Positions 57,905 to 64,000 of a stretch of DNA of 64,000 nt are shown here, in pieces; position 1 is the first letter of the stretch, and each line of letters begins with the position of its first letter. The DNA lies in assembly GCF_003112555.1 (NCBI RefSeq), contig NZ_BEWB01000012.1, forward strand, positions 62,001-126,000, given 5' to 3'. The notes under the pieces are model-generated. The model searched no databases and was not told the origin of the DNA. It was given only the letters and a program-made list of their open reading frames with translations. The stretch comes from Streptomyces coelicoflavus. GTDB taxonomy: Bacteria; Actinomycetota; Actinomycetes; Streptomycetales; Streptomycetaceae. The translations under genes were made by a program, and so were the position numbers.

Positions 57905-58585
57905 ATGAACCAGCCGCTCGCGGGCTACGCCCCCGCACCCGTCGCCGCCCGCATGGAGAACCACGGCAACCACATGTTGAAGGTCGCCATGCAGACCGGA
58001 AACGACCTCCTCGCGCGCGTGGGCTCGATGACCGCCTACGAGGGCTTCGTCCAGTACGAGCCCAACCCGCCGGCCGTCCGCCAGATCGCCAAGGACTGGA
58101 TGACCGGCGAGGGCGCGCCCCTGATGAAGTGCTCCGGCGACGGACTGCTCTACCTCGCCGACTACGGCGCCAACGTCGTCGTCATCAACCTCAACGGCGA
58201 CGGGATCTCCGTCAACGCCACCAACCTGCTGGCCTTCGACGCCCACCTGACGTGGGGCGTGGAGCGGGTCAAGGGCCTGGCGAAGTTCGCCGGGCAGGGC
58301 CTGTGGAACACCAAGATCTCCGGACAGGGCTGGGTCGCCCTCACCTCCCGGGGCAAGCCGATCGTGGTCGACTGCGGCGGCGGCGAGGACGAGACCTACG
58401 TCGACCCGGACGCGCTCGTCGCCTGGTCCCCGAACCTGAAGGTGAAGGGCAAGCGCAGCTTCAAGGCGCAGTCACTGATCGGCCGCGGCAGCGGCGAGGC
58501 CTTCCAGATGGCCTTCTCCGGTCAGGGCATCGTCGTCGTCCAGCCCAGCGAGGACAGTACCGACCGCCTCCGGGTCCGGGGCTGA
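57905..58585 (+). CDS. AIM24-family protein
   Basis: 226 aa, entirely the AIM24 beta fold: RVGSMTAYEGFVQYE, KCSGDGLLYLADYGANVVVI, NLLAFDAHLTWGVERVKG, GQGIVVVQPSE. Starts 13 bp after the TerD-AIM24 gene with GAGGGAGAG as RBS. In streptomycetes such proteins are found with TerD genes; molecular function is unknown. Confidence 0.88.
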   Translation: MNQPLAGYAPAPVAARMENHGNHMLKVAMQTGNDLLARVGSMTAYEGFVQYEPNPPAVRQIAKDWMTGEGAPLMKCSGDGLLYLADYGANVVVINLNGDGISVNATNLLAFDAHLTWGVERVKGLAKFAGQGLWNTKISGQGWVALTSRGKPIVVDCGGGEDETYVDPDALVAWSPNLKVKGKRSFKAQSLIGRGSGEAFQMAFSGQGIVVVQPSEDSTDRLRVRG

Positions 58586-58602
58586 GGGGGAGCAGGAACA
58601 CC

Positions 58603-59358
58603 ATGCAGAGCCCGATTTTCGCCTACAACGACCAGCAGACGCAGGAAGCCTGGAGCCCCCAGAACAAGCACATGCTCCGCGTCGCCCTGACGGGTCACGA
58701 CGACGTGCTCGCCCGCAAGGGCACGATGGTCGCCTACCAGGGTCTCGTCGAGTTCGACGCCGAGTACCAGAGCAACAACCAGTCGCGCGCGCGGGCGCGC
58801 ACCGGTGAGGGCCTGGACCTGATGCGCTGCCACGGGCAGGGCACGGTCTACTTCGCCAACCTCGCCCAGTGCGTCCACGTGGTGGACGTCGACCAGGACG
58901 GCCTCACCGTCGACAGCAGCTACGTGCTCGCGATGGACTCGAACCTGCACCACGAGGTCATCGCGGTGGACAGCCTCTACGGCATCTCCGGTTCGGGGAA
59001 GTACCAGCTCAACATCACGGGCCGCGGCAAGGTCGCCCTGATGACGTCGGGCTCGCCCCTGTTCATGCAGGTGACGCCCGACAAGTACGTCAACTGCGAC
59101 GCCGACGCGATCGTCGCCTGGTCCACCGGCCTGCGCGTGCAGATGCAGGCCCAGACGCACTCCTCCGGGGTGTGGCGGCGCCGTGGCAACACGGGTGAGG
59201 GCTGGGAGCTGAGCTTCATGGGCAGCGGCTTCGCGCTCGTCCAGCCGAGCGAGCTGCTGCCGCCGCAGAACGCGCAGGTCGGCTCGGGCGTCGCCGCCCA
59301 GTACGGCATGGGCCAGCAGGGCGCCCGCGGCCAGAACCAGGGCAACGTCTGGAGCTGA
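58603..59358 (+). CDS. AIM24-family protein
   Basis: 251 aa, third member of the set: ARKGTMVAYQGLVEFDAEY, RCHGQGTVYFANLAQCVHVV, YVLAMDSNLHHEVIAVDS, GSGFALVQPSE. A Gln/Gly-rich tail ends it. ATG 58603 follows GAGCAGGA 17 bp after the previous stop, so the three genes form one operon closed by a palindromic terminator. Confidence 0.88.
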   Translation: MQSPIFAYNDQQTQEAWSPQNKHMLRVALTGHDDVLARKGTMVAYQGLVEFDAEYQSNNQSRARARTGEGLDLMRCHGQGTVYFANLAQCVHVVDVDQDGLTVDSSYVLAMDSNLHHEVIAVDSLYGISGSGKYQLNITGRGKVALMTSGSPLFMQVTPDKYVNCDADAIVAWSTGLRVQMQAQTHSSGVWRRRGNTGEGWELSFMGSGFALVQPSELLPPQNAQVGSGVAAQYGMGQQGARGQNQGNVWS

Positions 59359-59382
59359 GCACGGGACACGGTGCCACCGTTC

Positions 59383-59418
59383 GGTAAGGGGTGATCGCCA
59401 TGGCGGTCACCCCTTACC
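59383..59418. terminator. Bidirectional terminator after the TerD/AIM24 operon
   Basis: A 36-bp inverted repeat (59383-59400 with 59401-59418, one G-T wobble pair) between convergent stops at 59358 and 59421. One arm reads GGTAAGGGGTGATCGCCA. Confidence 0.88.
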
Positions 59419-59420
59419 GG

Positions 59421-59936
59421 TCACAGGCGGGCGCGGGTCGCCTCCAGCAGGCGTACGACCGACTCGTCGGCCACGTCCGCGACCTCGGCGTACGGGAACC
59501 AGCGCAGGTCGAGGGACTCGTCGCTGATCGCCTCCACGGCCCCCTCGGGAGCCAGGGCCGCGTACTGGACGTCCAGGTGCCAGGCGCAGGGCGTGCCGTG
59601 GCGGTCCAGCCGCACGGGACCGCCGGGCAGCAGCGCGAGTCCGGCGATGCCCGACTCCTCCGTGCCCTCGCGCAGGGCAGCCCGGGCCAGCGTCTCGTCG
59701 ACCGGCTCGCAGTGACCGCCCATCTGCAGCCACTTGCGGATCTTCTTGTGCAGGGTGAGCAGGACCCGCTCGCGCGACGGGTCGATCACCATGGCGCTCG
59801 CGGTGATGTGCCCGTCGGCGCAGGCCTTCCACATCCCGTCGGGGTGCGCCGCGAGATGGTCCAGGTAGACCTGACGCAGCTCGTCCTGGCCCTCGTACGC
59901 CTTCAGGACCAGGACCGCGTCGTCGTGGAGGCTCAC
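59421..59936 (-). CDS. NUDIX hydrolase
   Basis: 171 aa. The NUDIX box GGHCEPVDETLARAALREGTEESG (two halves: GGHCEPVDE and REGTEESG) defines the catalytic metal site. An ITASAMVIDPSRERVLLTLH strand and an acidic C-terminal AISDESLDLRWFPYAEV complete the fold. Substrate unknown. GTG 59936 overlaps the stop of the upstream DUF2342 gene (GTGA), so translation is coupled. Confidence 0.9.
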   Translation of the reverse strand: MSLHDDAVLVLKAYEGQDELRQVYLDHLAAHPDGMWKACADGHITASAMVIDPSRERVLLTLHKKIRKWLQMGGHCEPVDETLARAALREGTEESGIAGLALLPGGPVRLDRHGTPCAWHLDVQYAALAPEGAVEAISDESLDLRWFPYAEVADVADESVVRLLEATRARL

Positions 59937-61396
59937 TCGCCGTCGTCGCCCTTGGGCTCGTCCCGGTCGGCGGACCGGTTCCCGTCCCGGTCGCCCTCGT
60001 CCTTCTTCTTCAGGTCGGGCTTGCCCGCCGCCTCGCCGAGCATCTTGTCCAGCTCGGAGAAGTCGAGCTGCTCACGGTGCACGAAGCCGTCCGGGTCGTC
60101 CAGGTCGGTCGCGGTCGGCAGCATGTCCGGGTGGGCCCACAGGCCGTCCCGGCCGTCGACACCGTGGGCGTCCGTCAGGGACGCCCACAGGCGGGAGGCG
60201 TCGCGCAGCCGGCGCGGGCGCAGCTCCAGGCCGATCAGCGTGGCGAAGGTCTGCTCCGCGGGCCCGCCCGAGGCGCGACGGCGGCGCAGCGTCTCGCGCA
60301 GCGCGTCGGCGGAGGACAGCCGCGGCTTGGCGGCGGTGTGCACCACCGCGTCCACCCAGCCCTCGACGAGCGCCAGGGCCGTCTCCAGACGGGCCAGGGC
60401 CGCCTTCTGCTCCGGGGTGTCCTCCGGCTGGAACATGCCCTGCTGGAGAGCCTCCTGCAGCTGCTCGGGGTTCTGCGGGTCGAACTGGCCGACCACGTCC
60501 TCCAGCTTGGCCGTGTCCACCTTGATGCCACGGGCGTAGCCGTCGACGGCGCCGAACAGGTGCGAGCGCAGCCACGGCACGTGCGCGAAGAGGCGCTGGT
60601 GGGCGGCCTCGCGCAGCGCCAGGTACAGCCGCACCTCCTCCTGGGGCACGCCGAGGTCCTTGCCGAACGACTCGATGTTCGCCGGGAGCAGCGCGGCCTT
60701 GCCCGCCGGGCCGAGCGGCAGACCGACGTCGGTCGAGCCGACGACCTCGCCGGCGAGTACGCCGACGGCCTGCCCGATCTGGGTGCCGAACATGGCGCCG
60801 CCCATGGACCGCATCATGCCGATCAGCGGGCCCGCCATGGCCTGCATCTCCTCCGGCAGCACGTCACCCATGGCGTTGCCGACGCGCTCGGCGACCGGGT
60901 CGACCAGCTCGCGCCAGGCGGGCAGGGTCGCCTCGACCCACTCCGCCCTGCTCCAGGCCACGGCGGTGCCCGCGCCCGAGGGCAGGGCGGTCGCGTCGTC
61001 CAGCCACAGGTCGGCCAGCCGCACGGCCTCCTGGACGGCATTGCGCTCGGCGGGGCCGACGCTGGCGTCCTTGCGGCCGTCCGGGGTGCCCTGGGAGACC
61101 GTCTGGCGGGCGATCTGCTTGGCCATGTCCCAGTTCACCGGGCCGCCCTCGTAGGAGAGCATCTGGCCCAGCTGCTGGAACGCGGCGCCCAGGTCGTTGG
61201 GGTTCATGGAACCGAACATGGCAGCGAACGGGTTGTCCGCACCGGGGCCGCCCAGGCCTCCGGCTCCAGGCGTTCCGAAACCGAACGGGTTGGCCGGTCC
61301 CTGACCACCGCCGCTCTGCTGGTCCTTCTTCTTGCCCTCGTCGCCGTCGTCCGGCTCCTCCGGCGGAAGGCCGAATCCGAATGGGGTGTCACTCAC
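59933..61396 (-). CDS. DUF2342 zinc-dependent metalloprotease-like protein
   Basis: 487 aa. A Gly/Pro-rich N-terminus (PFGFGLPPEEPDDGDE, NPFGFGTPGAGGLGG) precedes an all-helical body: MGDVLPEEMQAMAGPLIGMM, GTQIGQAVGVLAGEVVGSTD and REAAHQRLFAHVPWLRSHL, the His-containing segment by which this actinobacterial family has been called a hydrolase/metalloprotease. No classical HExxH, so activity is uncertain. The last ~30 residues are charged. GTG 61396 has GAGGAA upstream. A homologue lies near whiB7 in mycobacteria. Confidence 0.85.
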   Translation of the reverse strand: MSDTPFGFGLPPEEPDDGDEGKKKDQQSGGGQGPANPFGFGTPGAGGLGGPGADNPFAAMFGSMNPNDLGAAFQQLGQMLSYEGGPVNWDMAKQIARQTVSQGTPDGRKDASVGPAERNAVQEAVRLADLWLDDATALPSGAGTAVAWSRAEWVEATLPAWRELVDPVAERVGNAMGDVLPEEMQAMAGPLIGMMRSMGGAMFGTQIGQAVGVLAGEVVGSTDVGLPLGPAGKAALLPANIESFGKDLGVPQEEVRLYLALREAAHQRLFAHVPWLRSHLFGAVDGYARGIKVDTAKLEDVVGQFDPQNPEQLQEALQQGMFQPEDTPEQKAALARLETALALVEGWVDAVVHTAAKPRLSSADALRETLRRRRASGGPAEQTFATLIGLELRPRRLRDASRLWASLTDAHGVDGRDGLWAHPDMLPTATDLDDPDGFVHREQLDFSELDKMLGEAAGKPDLKKKDEGDRDGNRSADRDEPKGDDGE

Positions 61397-61588
61397 GGGG
61401 TTCCTCGGCTGGTAGGGCCGCCGGTTCTTTCCGGCGGCACGGCTGCCCGACTTCACCACCCAGCGTAGACACCCGAAGCCGATCGGGCCTCGGTGCTTCG
61501 CCGACTGACGGCCTGCGGCAGGATGGATGCCACCTGGTACGCACGCGTCGCTCGCGCTCGTACTGAAGACAACCTCTGGAGACGCCCG

Positions 61589-62710
61589 GTGAGTTCCCCA
61601 GATCCGCAGGTTCGCGCAGCGCGAAACCAGTCAACCAGTTCCGCACGCCCAGGCGCGCGCGGACCCGTCGTAGCGGTCACCGGTGCCGCGTCCGGGGTCG
61701 GGGCGCTGCTCACCGAGCGGCTCGCCGCGTCCGACGAGGTCAGGCGGGTCGTGGCCATCGACGAACGGCGCGGCGGGTGCGAGGCGGCCGAGTGGCACAT
61801 TCTGGACGTACGGGACCCGGCCATCGCCGAGAAACTGCGTGGTGCGGACGTTGTGGTGCACCTGGCGCTCGACCTCGACCTGGAGACCGACGCGGCCGCC
61901 CGTACGGCTTACAACGTCCGGGGGACGCAGACCGTTCTGACCGCCGCCGCGGCGGCCGGTGTGCACCGCGTCGTGCTGTGCACCTCCTCGATGGTCTACG
62001 GCGCACTCCCGGACAACGAGCTGCCGCTGTCCGAGGACGCCGAGCTGCGTGCCACGGCCGAGGCCACCGGCGTCGGAGACCTGCTGGAGATCGAGCGGCT
62101 CGCGCGGCGCGCGCCGCGGGCGCACCCCGGCCTCAATGTGACGGTCGTCCGGCCCGCCGTACTGGTCGGCGGCATGGACACCGCGCTGACCAGGTACTTC
62201 GAGTCGCCCCGGCTGCTGGTCGTGGCCGGATCGCGGCCGGCCTGGCAGTTCTGCCACGTCGACGACCTGTGCAGCGCCCTGGAGTACGCCGTCCTGGAGA
62301 AGGCCGACGGCGAGCTGGCCGTCGGGTGCGACGGCTGGCTGGAGCAGGAGGAGGTCGAGGAGCTCAGCGGCATCCGGCGCATGGAGCTGCCCTCGGCGGT
62401 CGCGCTCGGCGCGGCGGCCCGGCTGCACCGGATCGGACTGACGCCCTCCCCGGCCGGGGACCTGGCGTACACGATGTACCCCTGGGTCGTGAGCGGCAGC
62501 CGCCTGCACGATGCCGGATGGCGTCCGAAGCACACCAACGAGGAGGTGCTGGCGGAGCTGCTCGAGGAGGTCGCGGGGCGGCACACGGTCGCCGGGCGGC
62601 GCCTCGGGCGCAAGGACGCGACGGCGGCGGGGGCCGCGGGTGCGACGGTGGCGCTGCTGGGCGCGGCCGCCGTGGTGCGCCGCGCGCGGAAGGCACGGCG
62701 CCGCATCTGA
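61589..62710 (+). CDS. NAD-dependent epimerase/SDR-family protein
   Basis: 373 aa. NAD-binding VTGAASGVGALLTERL, an Asp-rich second strand (VAIDERRGG), DVVVHLALDLD, catalytic-site-like CTSSMVYGAL and WQFCHVDDLCSALEYAV. The final ~40 residues are Ala-rich with a hydrophobic helix (AGAAGATVALLGAAAVVRRARKA) that could touch the membrane. Substrate unknown. GTG 61589 has GGAG 8-11 nt upstream. Divergent from the DUF2342 gene. Confidence 0.85.
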   Translation: MSSPDPQVRAARNQSTSSARPGARGPVVAVTGAASGVGALLTERLAASDEVRRVVAIDERRGGCEAAEWHILDVRDPAIAEKLRGADVVVHLALDLDLETDAAARTAYNVRGTQTVLTAAAAAGVHRVVLCTSSMVYGALPDNELPLSEDAELRATAEATGVGDLLEIERLARRAPRAHPGLNVTVVRPAVLVGGMDTALTRYFESPRLLVVAGSRPAWQFCHVDDLCSALEYAVLEKADGELAVGCDGWLEQEEVEELSGIRRMELPSAVALGAAARLHRIGLTPSPAGDLAYTMYPWVVSGSRLHDAGWRPKHTNEEVLAELLEEVAGRHTVAGRRLGRKDATAAGAAGATVALLGAAAVVRRARKARRRI

Positions 62711-62818
62711 GGGTCCGGGGGTGCCGGCTGCCTCTGTAGGAGGCTCCAACGCGGCACGCGCGCGTGCGGGGCGATCACGCTATTCCGCGTCGCCGGCGGC
62801 GTGGGGCACGATGGGCGT

Positions 62819-63277
62819 ATGGCAACCACGAACGACCACCCCGGTGAGCGGGCCGCAGCGGACCCCGTGAAGCTGATCGGCATCCGTGAGACGCCCCTGT
62901 CCGTGGACGAGGTCTTCCGCGCGGTCGGCGACGACGCGTCCGGCGGCACCGCGCTGTTCGTGGGGACCGTGCGCAACCACGACGGAGGCACCGACGTCGA
63001 CCGGCTCGGGTACTCGTGCCACCCGAGCGCCGAGGCCGAGATGCGGCGGATCGCCGAGAAGGTCGTCGCGGAGTACCCCGTACGGGCGCTCGCGGCGTTG
63101 CACCGTGTGGGTGACCTGGAGGTCGGGGACCTCGCGGTGGTCGTCGCGGTGTCCTGCCCGCACCGGGGCGAGGCATTCGAGGCCTGCCGCAAGCTGATCG
63201 ACGACCTCAAGCACGAGGTGCCCATCTGGAAGCACCAGACGTTCTCCGACGGCACCGAAGAATGGGTGGGCGCATAG
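62819..63277 (+). CDS. moaE: MoaE: molybdopterin synthase catalytic subunit
   Basis: 152 aa. Motifs GGTALFVGTVRNHDGG, AEMRRIAEKVVAEYPVRAL, LHRVGDLEVGDLAVVVAVS and the C-terminal KHEVPIWKHQTFSDGTEEW carrying the two catalytic Lys residues. Converts precursor Z to molybdopterin with sulfur from MoaD, which MoeZ can charge; moeZ lies 32 kb away in the same window. ATG 62819 is used; GTG 62801 is an alternative. Confidence 0.92.
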   Translation: MATTNDHPGERAAADPVKLIGIRETPLSVDEVFRAVGDDASGGTALFVGTVRNHDGGTDVDRLGYSCHPSAEAEMRRIAEKVVAEYPVRALAALHRVGDLEVGDLAVVVAVSCPHRGEAFEACRKLIDDLKHEVPIWKHQTFSDGTEEWVGA

Positions 63278-63352
63278 CGCCCTCGGTGAGGGGTGGTGGT
63301 CGGGCGACGGGAGGGCGGGTGGGCGCGTAGCGCCCTCGGTGAGGGGCGGTGG
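63264..63352 (+). repeat. 36-bp direct repeat duplicating the moaE 3' end
   Basis: 63264-63299 and 63317-63352 match at 34 of 36 positions. The first copy holds the last moaE codons and stop; the second is a non-coding copy of the same tail 53 bp downstream. Confidence 0.85.
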
Positions 63353-63493
63353 CGGGCGGGAGCCTGTTGAGTACGGGGCTTCACCTGCGCGGCTCCGGTT
63401 GCGTAACCCGCCCCCCGGCGTGAGCGTTGTCACTGCGAATGGTTAATCTGCTGATCAGTCAGTCGCGGACGCTCAAGGGGTTGGGAGGTCGGC

Positions 63494-63658
63494 ATGGCGG
63501 CACTCGCCTGGTTGCTGATTCCACTGGTGGCCGCTGTCGGCGCGGGCCTGTGGGGCAGTTGGGCCAACCGGACCCGCAAGGCACGGAGCGACGGTCCCGA
63601 GCTGGACGGGTACGCCCGGTTCCGTGAGGCGATGGAGAAGCCCCGCACGGGTGCTTGA
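63494..63658 (+). CDS. 54-aa single-pass membrane peptide
   Basis: One N-terminal membrane helix (ALAWLLIPLVAAVGAGLWGSW, residues ~3-23) and a basic, soluble tail with GYARFREAMEK. ATG 63494 has GGGAGG 6 nt upstream. Conserved-looking, function unknown; likely inner-membrane with the tail in the cytoplasm. It sits just before the PDZ-protein gene. Confidence 0.72.
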   Translation: MAALAWLLIPLVAAVGAGLWGSWANRTRKARSDGPELDGYARFREAMEKPRTGA

Positions 63659-63720
63659 CGGTTGCCCGACGGCCGTTCTGGCGACCGCCGCCCTGACGGT
63701 GTTCCGACAGCCGCGTCCCG

Positions 63721-63726
63721 TACTGT
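63721..63726 (+). promoter_or_regulatory. Putative -10 box of leaderless PDZ-protein mRNA
   Basis: TACTGT ends 6 nt before ATG 63733; no RBS is present in the short gap. Confidence 0.45.
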
Positions 63727-63732
63727 CGTGCC

Positions 63733-64000
63733 ATGCCACGCCGCACCGCGACGATGCTCGCCTCCACCCTGATGCTGATCGCGCTCCTGTGCGCGGGTGT
63801 TTTCATCCCCGTGCCCTACTCGGAGATGTCTCCCGGGCCGACGGTGAACACCCTCGGGGACCACGACGGCGAGCCGGTGCTTCAGATCTCGGGTCACAAG
63901 ACCTATGAGGCGAGCGGCCACCTGAACATGACGACCGTCCGGGTCACCAGTGCCGAGTACAAGATGAACCTGGTGGAGGCCGTCTACGGCTGGCTCGCCC
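63733..64000 (+). CDS. PDZ/S16-type protease-like protein (YlbL family), 3' truncated by window edge
   Basis: First 89 residues only. A signal-anchor helix (ATMLASTLMLIALLCAGVFI, ~6-25) is followed by PVPYSEMSPGPTVNTLG and the start of the extracytoplasmic region, the typical beginning of YlbL-like proteins that carry a PDZ and a Lon-type (S16) domain further on. Those domains lie beyond the window. The homologue is at the same place in mycobacteria. Confidence 0.82.
   Translation, partial: MPRRTATMLASTLMLIALLCAGVFIPVPYSEMSPGPTVNTLGDHDGEPVLQISGHKTYEASGHLNMTTVRVTSAEYKMNLVEAVYGWLA

Overview
The window is a high-GC chromosomal segment from a Streptomyces-like actinomycete. Coding regions have G or C at nearly every third codon position, GTG starts are common, and the gene set is typical of the genus: a wblC/whiB7 locus, the AdnAB recombination nuclease, MoeZ, mycoredoxin and several actinobacterial DUF families. 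I see no tRNA or rRNA gene, insertion sequence, prophage or CRISPR array.

Layout. 1-13.2 kb: 3' end of an HtrA-type protease, tatB, an Mrp Fe-S carrier ATPase, a DUF1003 membrane protein coupled to a soluble MgtE_N/CBS protein, a lipoprotein, a CorA magnesium channel with a long leader, a SUFU-family protein, an MFS exporter with an operator inside its promoter, a PHP hydrolase and a MarC membrane protein. 13.2-24.5 kb: a 50-aa small protein, a NYN nuclease, hydrolases, a DEAD-box helicase with a long repetitive basic tail, a ferritin-like protein, DUF3107, a TetR regulator and DUF3152. 24.7-30.0 kb: a four-gene unit (PelF-type glycosyltransferase, polytopic membrane protein, sugar epimerase, spherulin-4/GH135-like hydrolase) that looks like an undescribed exopolysaccharide system. 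30-38 kb: moeZ, two tandem lipoprotein peptidases, a flippase-like membrane protein with a degenerate kinase domain, and an alkyltransferase-like protein. 38-52.5 kb: DNA repair and stress block adnA-adnB, M20 dipeptidase, nudC, mycoredoxin, uvrD2, and wblC with its uORF/terminator leader. 52.5-64 kb: a UbiB-type kinase, an orphan E1-like (ThiF) protein, a YgjP metallopeptidase, a TerD/AIM24 three-gene set, NUDIX, DUF2342, an SDR epimerase, moaE, a 54-aa membrane peptide and the start of a PDZ protein.

From memory, the order resembles two separate Mycobacterium tuberculosis regions: sigE-rseA-htrA-tatB-mrp-corA, and the stretch from rhlE through the ferritin-like protein, TetR, DUF3107, DUF3152, moeB/Z, adnAB, nudC, mycoredoxin, uvrD2, whiB7, ABC1 kinase and DUF2342 to the PDZ protein. 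Against that backbone the Pel-like unit and the tandem peptidases look like lineage-specific insertions.

Regulation visible in the sequence: long GC-rich inverted repeats between most convergent genes, at least eight putative leaderless promoters (TANNNT 6-7 nt before the start codon), an attenuator-type leader on wblC, and a uORF-containing leader on corA.
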